DNA of 43,447 nucleotides from an uncultured Akkermansia sp. (GTDB lineage: Bacteria; Verrucomicrobiota; Verrucomicrobiia; Verrucomicrobiales; Akkermansiaceae): the NCBI GenBank assembly GCA_904501975.1, contig CAJGCZ010000014.1, positions 1-43,447 on the forward strand, written 5' to 3'. How positions within the stretch are numbered: position 1 is the first letter of the stretch; each line of letters opens with the position of its first letter. The translations under genes and the position numbers were made by a program. The notes beneath the pieces are model-generated. The model had not been told where the DNA came from. It did not search any database and worked only from the letters and a program-made list of their open reading frames with translations. Of the stretch, positions 8,601 through 15,646 are shown one piece after another.

Positions 8601-9117
8601 ATCCGAATACGGTGGGCGATAAAGGTGAAACGGCTAACGCTACCTTGTCTTTTGCCCATTCGCGGGCTTTTTTATCGGCCTTCTCCAGCGAGGGGGCAAG
8701 GGTAAGGTCTTTGAAAGTGCTGCGAATAAGGTGGTGTACTTCGTGCACAATGCCGTTTTTCTCTTTATTCAAGGAAAGAGCGGAGGCAGCACGAAAACGC
8801 AATCTGGCAATGCCGGAAAAGAAAGTGGGAATGCCGCCGAAATCGGCAAGAAGCTTTTTGAGGTTATCGCTTTGCTGTTGCGGGGTGTTGCTGTGGAGGA
8901 CACGGTTGCAGAGGGTGAGCAAAAACTCCTTGTTTTTTGCGTCTGCTGCTACTTTTTCTAAAGCGGAAAGAAGGGAACGTTCATCGGAGCTGATTTTGCG
9001 GGCGGAATCGTTGAGCAGGTTTTCTGCCAGCTCTGTTGATTCTTGGACGAGGGTACGGTCGTCCCATTGCCGTTCTCCGGCTTTTTTGAGTACAGCGCTG
9101 ATGTTGAAGTTTCCCAT
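5647..9117 (-). CDS. putA: Diverged PutA-like proline dehydrogenase / glutamate-semialdehyde dehydrogenase
   Basis: 1156 residues, the size of a bifunctional PutA. A proline-dehydrogenase-like barrel spans roughly 170-440, with VKGSHLDKE (K308) and GTHN (359-362) where PutA has KGAYWD and ATHN. An aldehyde-dehydrogenase domain spans roughly 540-1000, with TPGNIHPLADAVSGIIAA and TGNVVIYKPSAE matching the cofactor region. A cysteine is kept in SGQCPTC (771-777), but the usual ETGG(K/Q)N glutamate motif is replaced by NTPHGTTT (740-747), and a Cys-rich stretch CCNVGINCCPS lies near residue 930. PutA oxidises proline to glutamate at the membrane. Whether the second half-reaction is intact here is doubtful. 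The gene follows epsI by 66 bp. Confidence 0.75.
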   Translation of the reverse strand: MGNFNISAVLKKAGERQWDDRTLVQESTELAENLLNDSARKISSDERSLLSALEKVAADAKNKEFLLTLCNRVLHSNTPQQQSDNLKKLLADFGGIPTFFSGIARLRFRAASALSLNKEKNGIVHEVHHLIRSTFKDLTLAPSLEKADKKAREWAKDKVALAVSPLSPTVFGYSSAEQYYHFLEAIQSRQTGLGIVIQPWRLCPELTPYAPETGIKNIADKLRTLLRLSMGGGLSTPVIVETGTSDILPLIIEAFLQVMSEEEFFRVNAMPELPAYLKSTPALLHRLTDWSAKRVAKGALPLKVLLVKGSHLDKEKSCAFLYGSEHATAASKADTDARFKQLVATAIKTDAKTIIPVIGTHNLFDLSYALLCWGRHKRVGLPHFVFKGGLGNHLARYLAKEGASVTLTVGMASDLDNDSGFEQYLTQLVSELSRPDGYLTNGYAPKTDSMGWTRMRQQFLASASGRKESETEQLKAIDSLIPGTLSHVTNAARTAEFFDRAGQETKQIEIPLLIGGEEKNTPLTCIKRSLTAPGVEDYRFTSADFSLIDDVLRLAQSATAKAAERTPEQRSSIALTLAKKLQKNRVEIEALLVRDAGFNYRDAEHELLCATDTCYYYEQNTDRTGLRDGTYPISRGIVVVTPGNIHPLADAVSGIIAAILTGNVVIYKPSAETVLLGQRIAELIKECGVEEPEIQFLPCLDNQISTKLMASPHVKAIFADGEAVQLRQLKTAAPAAAIFNTPHGTTTAYLSDTADWQQAVRDLTESVFRRSGQCPTCPHIVLVHAGVYDNPDFSAALKDALHLIKAAPGWREEATLGPLAARLPEEALYQLTHTNPGESWLVEPTTTEQASLVRNPGIRIGVQADSPLLGYIHKLPLMALIRVESTEQATLTQQQLSAGKAAIIYTTDDTEADTWKQAMHTCCNVGINCCPSVRPALQPFGSQSAVPTASQPVPGSRNFLIYLNRWEENARPQKRGKHSVSLFVPWESLSPKPAGDDSMRLSAAAGSLSYWWENEFGELHDISSHPEFTTTMRYLPCPVCIRAEAETADTDLSIAIMAALKADCNITLSTATLRPWMARSLEGLGIRLKAESREDYLRRMPELAAKGITVRDPLATDADLARAAACRLKVVREPIVANGRIELLHYLREQYITEKR

Positions 9118-9183
9118 AATCTGGTGCTATTTTAGCTGTTATTGCCGAGCTGTGCAAGCTTCATTTGTGTATGTGCCTGCGGT

Positions 9184-9924
9184 TCATTTTTTGATGGCGG
9201 TCCAATCAATTTGCCGTACCGATAGCTCCTTAATGATTTCTCGCAATGCGGTGTCGGCTTCTTCCTCGGTAATATAGGTGGGGCCGCCCCAGTAGCTGCC
9301 GACTTGCAGGTAGGCCCAACGCTGTCCTCTCCCCAGTGCCACGCGATCCCATATATCATAAAAAGTGCGTGCCAAATGCGAGTGCGTGATGCGGTCGTGC
9401 CCGATGAAGACGTAATAATGGATATGTTGCAGGGGCTGTTCTGCTTTATTTTCCGTCAGGGTGATAGAATCCAGCCTTCGGCAGGTGATTTCTTGGCCGT
9501 TGGATAATTCAAACGAATGGTCGCTGCTGCGGAGATCGAGGTGACCCTGCGCCGGCAAGCATCGTTCGGGACGGTGAATGGAGTTGTTAAGGTCGCTGCC
9601 GGAGTAAACAATGGAAACGGAAACAGAAGGCTCGTTTTTTTGTAAGGCTGAGCTGTTATAGCGAGAGGATGAGGATAAATCGAGGTTTTGTCGCTTGTAG
9701 ACAGCTTTGCTGAACACGGTGTCGGCAGCCAGAATAGAGCGTTCGCGTTCAGTTTCCTGTGTTTTTTCACCGTACCAACCGGGTAGCTCGTAGTCATACG
9801 GAAGCTCCGGAGAAATGGCAGAGGGTAACAAATTAACATCTACCGGTAACAGAAAGATGATGCTTAAAATGAGCCCCAAGACGGCGGGGGGAAGGGCGAT
9901 GGTGATAAGGCTCTTTAATTTCAT
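9184..9924 (-). CDS. Exosortase-associated EpsI-family protein
   Basis: 246 residues. An N-terminal membrane anchor (PPAVLGLILSIIFLLPV) precedes a periplasmic domain. The motif HRPERCLPAQGH (117-128, Cys122) is the hallmark of the EpsI/DUF3485 family, which travels with exosortases and is often fused to them. The start overlaps the exosortase stop by 4 nt (ATGA at 9924-9921), so the two genes are translationally coupled. The protein probably assists sorting or surface attachment of PEP-CTERM-type proteins or linked polysaccharide export. The precise activity of this family is not established. Confidence 0.85.
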   Translation of the reverse strand: MKLKSLITIALPPAVLGLILSIIFLLPVDVNLLPSAISPELPYDYELPGWYGEKTQETERERSILAADTVFSKAVYKRQNLDLSSSSRYNSSALQKNEPSVSVSIVYSGSDLNNSIHRPERCLPAQGHLDLRSSDHSFELSNGQEITCRRLDSITLTENKAEQPLQHIHYYVFIGHDRITHSHLARTFYDIWDRVALGRGQRWAYLQVGSYWGGPTYITEEEADTALREIIKELSVRQIDWTAIKK

Positions 9925-10889
9925 GCTGCATCTCCTTTCTCCGTGTTTTCTGCTTGCGTATGATTGCGTCTTGTTACCACCTTTCTCTTTTTAAGGAAGG
10001 GAATTTCACCTGCGAGAATGCTGTGCAAGACAACGAGTCCCAGTAAGCTTGCCGGGAAGAAGAATAAGAGCCCCGACCAGTCATGCCAAGTTTTTCCGGC
10101 AAATGCGGGGTTGATGTACTCTGCACAAATGAAAATGCTGGATACGCGGAATGCGTTGCCGATAATGGAGAGGGGAATGGCGCTGAGCCCAAGCAATACT
10201 CTTTTCCATAAGCTGAGTTTATCTGCCAAGTATGCCCAAGCAATGGAAATCATAAAGAGAGCCATGAGTGAGCGCATGCCCGAACAACCGCCGGCGATGT
10301 TAAAGGAGTCCCAGTCTCCGTTGGCAGAGGCAATGCTTGTACCGTGGATGATGGTGTCGATGCCGCATACGCCGGCAATCCAGTGAGCGGCTTCGGCAGA
10401 TAATATTTGCATACCCACCGTGGCATGCTGGAATCCCGGTAGCGGGATAGACATCCATAAAAAGAAGAAGGGGAAAGCTGTTTTTAGCATGGTGTGCCAG
10501 CCCCAATAATACCATACCGGCCCTATTAACAAGAAAGGAAGGGCGGCTACGGCGATACGCGGCTGCTGGGTGCGGGCTGCCACAACACAAAGGAAGGCGC
10601 CCAATACAATGGACCAAAGACCGTGCATGCTTCCTTTAATTTGCTGCACCGCGCTTCCCTTCAGGGCATGAATGAGCATATAAATGCAGAGCAGGGGGAT
10701 AAGCCAGCCATGTTCATAATCGGTCTGGGGATTCCAACTGGAGGCCAGCCATCCTATGGCTGAGACTCGACCTTCAACAAATCCGTGATAATTGTTGCTG
10801 AAAATGAATACAAGGAGCAAATAAATGCCTATACATATCCAATGGCTTAATGGTAAATAGAGTAGAAGTTTTTTCTCTGTCGCTTTCAT
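9921..10889 (-). CDS. xrt: Exosortase (multi-pass transpeptidase)
   Basis: 322 residues with about eight membrane spans. The three exosortase catalytic residues are visible: Cys202 in GGCSGMRSL, Arg248 in GNAFRVSS and His269 in TWHDWSG. Exosortases cut and relocate proteins bearing a C-terminal PEP-CTERM-like signal, acting at the inner membrane. No protein with such a C-terminus was found in this window, so the substrates are encoded elsewhere. The gene is coupled to epsI downstream and divergent from prs. A -10-like TATCCA (10101-style position 10901-10896) ends 6 nt before the ATG but has no clear -35 box. Confidence 0.9.
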   Translation of the reverse strand: MKATEKKLLLYLPLSHWICIGIYLLLVFIFSNNYHGFVEGRVSAIGWLASSWNPQTDYEHGWLIPLLCIYMLIHALKGSAVQQIKGSMHGLWSIVLGAFLCVVAARTQQPRIAVAALPFLLIGPVWYYWGWHTMLKTAFPFFFLWMSIPLPGFQHATVGMQILSAEAAHWIAGVCGIDTIIHGTSIASANGDWDSFNIAGGCSGMRSLMALFMISIAWAYLADKLSLWKRVLLGLSAIPLSIIGNAFRVSSIFICAEYINPAFAGKTWHDWSGLLFFFPASLLGLVVLHSILAGEIPFLKKRKVVTRRNHTQAENTEKGDAA

Positions 10890-10987
10890 TGGCTTTGGAT
10901 AAAAAAAAAGTGTGCGCGCGTGCTTTTAGTATTGATATTTTTGCGAAAATGTCAAGAATAGACCTGCGCTCACATTTATTCTCGCAC

Positions 10988-11926
10988 ATGAAAATTATAA
11001 GCGGAACAGCACACCCCCAGTTAGCCAGTGACATCGCAAAAGAGTTGGGTCTCCCCCTCTGTGATGCATCCGTTAATGCTTTCCCCGATGGTGAAAGCTT
11101 TGTTCAGATTAATGAATCCATTCGTGGTGAGGACGTGTACATCGTCCAGCCCACATGCCCTCCGACAAACCACAACTTGATGGAGCTGCTTGTAATGGTT
11201 GATGCCGTGCGCCGCGCCAGCGCCAGCCGTATCACCGCAGTAATGCCTTTCTATGGCTATGCTCGCCAGGATCGCAAGGACAAGCCCAGAGTTCCCATTA
11301 CTTCTAAGTTGGTTGCTAATCTGCTTACAGCTGCCGGTGTAAACCGCGTGCTGACCATGGATTTGCATGCTGCTCAGATTCAGGGTTTCTTTGAAATTCC
11401 CGTTGATCACCTTCATTCTCTCCCTGTTTTGATTCGTCACCTCAAGGAACATTATGTGAAGGATATCAATAACTTGGTAGTAGTTTCTCCCGATATCGGT
11501 GGTGTGAAGACCGCTAAGGCTTATGCCAACATTCTTGGTACACAGCTGGCCATCGTGGCTAAGCAGCGTATTTCTGCCACGGAGGTAGATGCCCACGCTC
11601 TCATTGGTGATGTGGCCGGTAAGGATGTTCTTTTGGTGGACGATATGACAGAATCCGGTGGTACGCTCTGTGCCGCTGCCGGTATCCTGAAGCAGCACGG
11701 TGCTGCTCGTATTTTCGCCGGTGTGTCTCACGCCGTGCTGAATGAGAAGGCTTGCTCTCGTTTGGCTGCCAGCCCCATTGAGCGTCTTCTTACCTCTGAC
11801 TCCGTGCCGATGGCTTGCGGCGTAGAGGGTGTTGATACCGTCAGCATCGCTCCGCTCTTTGCTCAGGCTATTGCCAATATTCATAACAATGCTTCTGTAA
11901 CGCATCTCTTCGAGGTGGGTTGCTAA
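10988..11926 (+). CDS. prs: Ribose-phosphate pyrophosphokinase
   Basis: 312 residues from MKIISGTAHPQLASDI. The frame extends upstream to 10850 but the added residues are not family-like. Flexible loop YARQDRKDKPRVPIT, the LHAAQIQGFF motif and the PRPP-binding loop VLLVDDMTESGGT are all present. Prs makes PRPP from ribose 5-phosphate and ATP for nucleotide, His and Trp synthesis in the cytoplasm. The gene is divergent from the exosortase and followed by a strong hairpin terminator, so it is monocistronic. There is no Shine-Dalgarno sequence. Confidence 0.96.
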   Translation: MKIISGTAHPQLASDIAKELGLPLCDASVNAFPDGESFVQINESIRGEDVYIVQPTCPPTNHNLMELLVMVDAVRRASASRITAVMPFYGYARQDRKDKPRVPITSKLVANLLTAAGVNRVLTMDLHAAQIQGFFEIPVDHLHSLPVLIRHLKEHYVKDINNLVVVSPDIGGVKTAKAYANILGTQLAIVAKQRISATEVDAHALIGDVAGKDVLLVDDMTESGGTLCAAAGILKQHGAARIFAGVSHAVLNEKACSRLAASPIERLLTSDSVPMACGVEGVDTVSIAPLFAQAIANIHNNASVTHLFEVGC

Positions 11927-11951
11927 TTGTTATCGAAACAGATTATTTCTC

Positions 11952-11994
11952 AAAAACAGTTTTATGTGTCCGCAAGGGCCATAAAACTGTTTTT
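11952..11994 (+). terminator. Terminator of prs
   Basis: AAAAACAGTTTTATG pairs perfectly with CATAAAACTGTTTTT around a 13-nt loop, with Ts forming the end of the stem. It is 26 bp past the prs stop. Confidence 0.85.
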
Positions 11995-12020
11995 GTGTGT
12001 ACAGGGTGCGCGTAATGTGC

Positions 12021-12026
12021 TAGAAT
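12021..12026 (+). promoter_or_regulatory. -10 box close to the ligase start codon
   Basis: TAGAAT ends 7 nt before the ATG at 12034. The sequence 17 bp upstream (TGTACA, 11998-12003) is a weak -35. If used, the mRNA would be leaderless. Confidence 0.45.
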
Positions 12027-12033
12027 CCTGCGC

Positions 12034-14100
12034 ATGAGTGAGCCCTTACCGAAGCAGAAAAGGTTGATTGAAAGCAAGCTTGGTGCCCTGATTGGTGTGC
12101 TTTTGGCATTGTTGTGGGTGGCTTCCATGTCTGTTGTGGATGCGCATGCCTCCTCCTTTGTCCCGGCTTCTTGGTTTCTGTTGGCTGTGGTTGCACTGGC
12201 CTTTATTGGCGTGGCCTTAGGTTATAAGGTGGTTCGCTTGCCACTCACGGCTTGGTGTAGTATTGCTGTTGGTTGTTACTTTTTGGTGCGTTGCATGGCC
12301 GGGCCATCGTTGGTAGAGTCGTGGAAAGATGAAGGTCTCATCTTGGGTGCCTTTGTTTTTTATTTGAGCGGTATTTATTATGGTCAGTCGCGCAGTGCAT
12401 CTGGCCTTGCCTTTGTGTTGGGGGGGGCCGTGTTGCTGAATTTGGTGGCGCTGTGGCTCATGGGTGAGACGGATTTGAGTATTCGCTATTTGGGCCGCCC
12501 GGAAATGGCATTGACCGGTCCCATGTCTCGCAACACTACATTGTTGGTATATAAAAACTTTGCCGGGCTCGTCTTGAGTTTGTGCGGCGTGTTAATGATT
12601 TGGTGGGCTGTGTGGAAAGGGCGCTCACTCGGTAGTTTGTTCTGCTTTCTGCTTGGTGTTGCCGGTGTGGTTGGTGCCTTCTTCTGCCAAACACGCGTTG
12701 TCTTTTTGGTGGCACCGCTCTTGTTGGCATTCGGTAGTCTCATTTGGGTGCTTAAAACGATTTTTGGTGGCGGTAAACTAAGTTGGATTCAATGTGTTTT
12801 GTCTGTCTTTATTTTGATAGGCTTGAGCGTGTTTGTGGCGGATTGCTTCATGGAACGCAGTATTTTGGATGCTGCTTGGGGCATTGAAACTCATTTGCGC
12901 TTTCTTATTTGGTCTGAAGCATGGCGCTGGATAGGCGATGCTCCTTTGTGGGGCTATGGTGCCTCGTCTGCACAATGGCTGATGGCGCCGACCTACAAAG
13001 AATTTCACTTGCCCAATTACGTTCACAATGACTTTTTGGAGGGGTGGGTAGGATATGGTATCATTGGTGCCGGATTGATGCTTGCTGTTATAGTTGTTCA
13101 TCTTCTTAAGGGGGTGAGGGCGTTAGCATCAGAGCATGTATCAGAGGAAAGAAAAACGAAGGAGGCGCTTGCCATGTTGTGCGTGGTGGGTGTATCTGCT
13201 GCAGCTATGGCGGATTTCGTTTGGCATAATTTTTCTCTCGTTTGTCTTACAGCCTTTGCTTTCGGTATGATGGCAAGCCCGTTTCCTCGTCCGGCCATTC
13301 GTTGGTTTGATTTTCGTAACTGGGCGCCGGAATCTCGCAACCGAGTCGTTCCCTTGAAGGCAGAAAGCGGACCTTTCAAGGTGCTTCTCCTAATGGGGGG
13401 GCTTGCCCTTGGTTTGTTGATAGCCGGGCTTTCTCAAGAGCTTCTTCCCGGGTGGAAGGCACAATGGAAATATGATTCCATGACGGCTGAAGGGGGTTCG
13501 GTGGAAGCTCGCCGCGACTTCCTTCTTCAAACAATTCCTCAATACCCGGATTCCCGTATCGGCGATCATTACGTTCTGGTTGGTGCGGGTAGCTTGGATT
13601 GGCCGGCCTTCGAGCAAGCCCTGCGTGTGATTTTGCACCATAACCCACGCCAAATATTTACTGCTACCATGCTGGCAGATGTGTTGGGACGCCAAGGAAA
13701 GTTTGAAGAGGCGGAATTGGTGTTCCGTCGCAGCTATCGAGGCGACGGCCCTAATTCTAATAACTTGGGTTCCTGGCCGGTTTATTATGCCACCAACCTT
13801 TACGCTTGGGGACAGCAGATGCTGGCTGCCGGGAAGGCGGGAATCGCATGCTCTATGATGCAGCATGCTGAGGATATCACCAAAGGTTGTGGTAGACTGT
13901 ATCCGAATATTAAATGGGGATTAAATGGTAAAAATTGGTCCTTCAGACCCAGTGCCGAGCGTCAGTCTTTCATCTCTCGTTGTAAAACGGATTTGACTGT
14001 GTTGAAATCCATCGGCGTGCAGCCTGATCACTCATGGAAAGCTCCGATGGAACCTTCCGGAAAATCTGCTCTTTATCTCCGTTACGAGCAAGAAAAATAA
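12034..14100 (+). CDS. O-antigen ligase / polymerase-like membrane protein
   Basis: 688 residues. About twelve hydrophobic spans fill residues 15-470. A periplasmic loop carries PLWGYGASSAQWL and YVHNDFLEGWVGYGIIG (about 306-345), the typical O-antigen ligase (Wzy_C) region. After the last span (about 450-468) comes a soluble domain of about 220 residues with a TPR-like segment (MLADVLGRQGKFEEAELVF). Such proteins join or polymerise surface glycans on the periplasmic face. The specific glycan cannot be read from sequence. It stands after the prs terminator and before the Pro/Ala-rich gene. Confidence 0.8.
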   Translation: MSEPLPKQKRLIESKLGALIGVLLALLWVASMSVVDAHASSFVPASWFLLAVVALAFIGVALGYKVVRLPLTAWCSIAVGCYFLVRCMAGPSLVESWKDEGLILGAFVFYLSGIYYGQSRSASGLAFVLGGAVLLNLVALWLMGETDLSIRYLGRPEMALTGPMSRNTTLLVYKNFAGLVLSLCGVLMIWWAVWKGRSLGSLFCFLLGVAGVVGAFFCQTRVVFLVAPLLLAFGSLIWVLKTIFGGGKLSWIQCVLSVFILIGLSVFVADCFMERSILDAAWGIETHLRFLIWSEAWRWIGDAPLWGYGASSAQWLMAPTYKEFHLPNYVHNDFLEGWVGYGIIGAGLMLAVIVVHLLKGVRALASEHVSEERKTKEALAMLCVVGVSAAAMADFVWHNFSLVCLTAFAFGMMASPFPRPAIRWFDFRNWAPESRNRVVPLKAESGPFKVLLLMGGLALGLLIAGLSQELLPGWKAQWKYDSMTAEGGSVEARRDFLLQTIPQYPDSRIGDHYVLVGAGSLDWPAFEQALRVILHHNPRQIFTATMLADVLGRQGKFEEAELVFRRSYRGDGPNSNNLGSWPVYYATNLYAWGQQMLAAGKAGIACSMMQHAEDITKGCGRLYPNIKWGLNGKNWSFRPSAERQSFISRCKTDLTVLKSIGVQPDHSWKAPMEPSGKSALYLRYEQEK

Positions 14101-14173
14101 TCCGTTTAGGGCTGCCCCATGCCGTTTGTTGCCTTAATCTTGAAAAAAAATCCCCTTTAAGTCGTTTTCTGCT
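14101..14173 (+). promoter_or_regulatory. Promoter of the Pro/Ala-rich gene (TTGCAT box at 14173-14178)
   Basis: TTGCAT (14173-14178), 17-bp spacer containing nine As, then AATATA (14096-style position 14196-14201). TATAAA at 14198-14203 is an alternative -10. The box region spans 14173-14203, and the expected leader is about 33 nt. Confidence 0.4.
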
Positions 14174-14241
14174 TGCATTAGCAAAAAAAAAGTGCAATAT
14201 AAAAGAAATCCGCCTTGGCGGCAAAGACTTTACTGACTGTT

Positions 14242-15063
14242 ATGAGTACACCTCCTCCGCCCCCTTCACCAGTTCGTCCCGGTGCTCCCGTTGCTCCGGG
14301 TGCTCCTGTTCCTCCGCGTCCCGCCGTTCCCGCTGCACCTGCTGCTCCGCGTCCTGCCGCTCCTTCGGCTCCTGTGCCTCCGGCTCCTTCTGCCGCCGTG
14401 CCGACTCGTCCTATGCCGCCTAAGCCCGCAGCTGCTCCCGGCGCTCCCGTACCTCCTTCCCGTCCGGTAGCAACAACTGTGCCCCTGTCTGCTCCTAAGC
14501 CCCCGACTGCTCCCGGAGCTCCCAAGCCCGCAGCTGCTCCTGCTCCCACCATTCCTTTGAGTGTTCCCACTCGCCCTGTAACACCGGGTGCACCCAAGCC
14601 TGCTCCTGCAACGCAGCCCGCTGCTCCTGCAGCTGCTCCTAAGCCCGCCGGTGCTCAGACAACCGCTATGCCCACCGCCACGGCTCCTGTTGGTAAGCCC
14701 GCCGGCTTCACCAAGCCTGCCGGTTTCTCCAAGCCTGCCGGTTTTGGTAAGGCTGCTCCCGCTGAGGAGGAAGAACCCACCAAGCCCAGTCCTGTGGTGC
14801 TCGTTATCTGCATTTTGGGCTTGCTGATTATGCTCTTTGCCTGCTGGGTACAGTTCCAGACAGACCAGATTCCCAATCGTACTACAGATTACCTCTGGGG
14901 TGCTCCTGAAGGCGCCGCTGCCGATGTGGTTGCTGATGATGCTTCCTCCGATGACGTAAGCTCTGATGAAGAATCCACTGAGGAAGAAGCTTCCGAGGAG
15001 GAAGAGCCTTCTGAAGAAGAGGAACCTGCCGAGGAGGAGTCTGAAGAAGAGACCGAAGAGTGA
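14242..15063 (+). CDS. Pro/Ala-rich single-span membrane protein with acidic tail
   Basis: 273 residues from MSTPPPPPSPV. The ATG at 14215 is inside the leader and less likely. Residues 1-185 are almost only Pro, Ala, Val, Ser and Thr, ending in a threefold KPAGF repeat. One membrane span (VVLVICILGLLIMLFACW, about 190-208) follows. The last 40 residues are Asp/Glu/Ser with runs of Glu. With no signal peptide, the Pro-rich part is probably cytoplasmic and the acidic tail outside, but topology is not certain. Composition, not homology, describes it, and no family is recognised. It precedes trxA by 45 bp. Confidence 0.75.
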   Translation: MSTPPPPPSPVRPGAPVAPGAPVPPRPAVPAAPAAPRPAAPSAPVPPAPSAAVPTRPMPPKPAAAPGAPVPPSRPVATTVPLSAPKPPTAPGAPKPAAAPAPTIPLSVPTRPVTPGAPKPAPATQPAAPAAAPKPAGAQTTAMPTATAPVGKPAGFTKPAGFSKPAGFGKAAPAEEEEPTKPSPVVLVICILGLLIMLFACWVQFQTDQIPNRTTDYLWGAPEGAAADVVADDASSDDVSSDEESTEEEASEEEEPSEEEEPAEEESEEETEE

Positions 15064-15108
15064 CATTTTTTCAACGAAACTCCATAATCGAGTATCTAAC
15101 CAGTTACT

Positions 15109-15426
15109 ATGGCAATCCAGATAACAGAAAGTAACTTTGAGGCTGAGGTCCTCAACTCCTCCGTGCCGGTCATGCTTGACTTTTGGGCAACATGGTGCGG
15201 CCCCTGCAAAATGCTTCTTCCTATTGTAGAGCAGATTTCTACAGAGGTGGCAGCTACTGCTAAGGTAGGTAAGGTTAATGTTGATGACGCTCAGGAGCTC
15301 GCCCGTCGCTACAACGTCCGCAACATTCCCACGCTTATCTTCTTCAAGAATGGTGAGGAAGTGGACCGTATCACCGGTATGACCTCCAAGGATAACATCT
15401 TGAATCGCCTTCGCGCCTTGATGTAA
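15109..15426 (+). CDS. trxA: Thioredoxin
   Basis: 105 residues, one thioredoxin domain. Active site WCGPC (about 28-32) in DFWATWCGPCKM, cis-proline motif RNIPTLIFF and the final GMTSKDNI helix are all present. No signal peptide, so it is a cytoplasmic protein-disulfide reductase. A strong terminator follows 24 bp after the stop. Probably read with the Pro/Ala-rich gene. Confidence 0.97.
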   Translation: MAIQITESNFEAEVLNSSVPVMLDFWATWCGPCKMLLPIVEQISTEVAATAKVGKVNVDDAQELARRYNVRNIPTLIFFKNGEEVDRITGMTSKDNILNRLRALM

Positions 15427-15450
15427 TCACCATAATCAGTCCTTATATGA

Positions 15451-15483
15451 GCCCACTCGGTTGAATTGACCGAGTGGGCTTTT
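15451..15483 (+). terminator. Terminator of trxA
   Basis: GCCCACTCGGT/ACCGAGTGGGC, 7-nt loop, followed by TTTTCC. Confidence 0.9.
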
Positions 15484-15646
15484 CCTATTAAATTAGAGTG
15501 GAAAAATGTCTTCCGGCTTCTTTTGGGATTGACTAAGCCGTAAAATGGGATAGAATAAGACTGTTGCTTTCAGGAGGCTGCTATGGGCAAACATGTCGCT
15601 CAACAATAGAAGTCTCTTGAAAATTGAATTCGTTATATTATAAGAT

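Noticed and set aside
11021..11905. 294-codon minus-strand frame opposite prs
   Set aside because: Shadow of a highly conserved gene.
14266..15066. 266-codon minus-strand frame opposite the Pro/Ala-rich gene
   Set aside because: A Gly/Ser/Arg-rich translation is expected from the complement of Pro/Ala codons. No start context.
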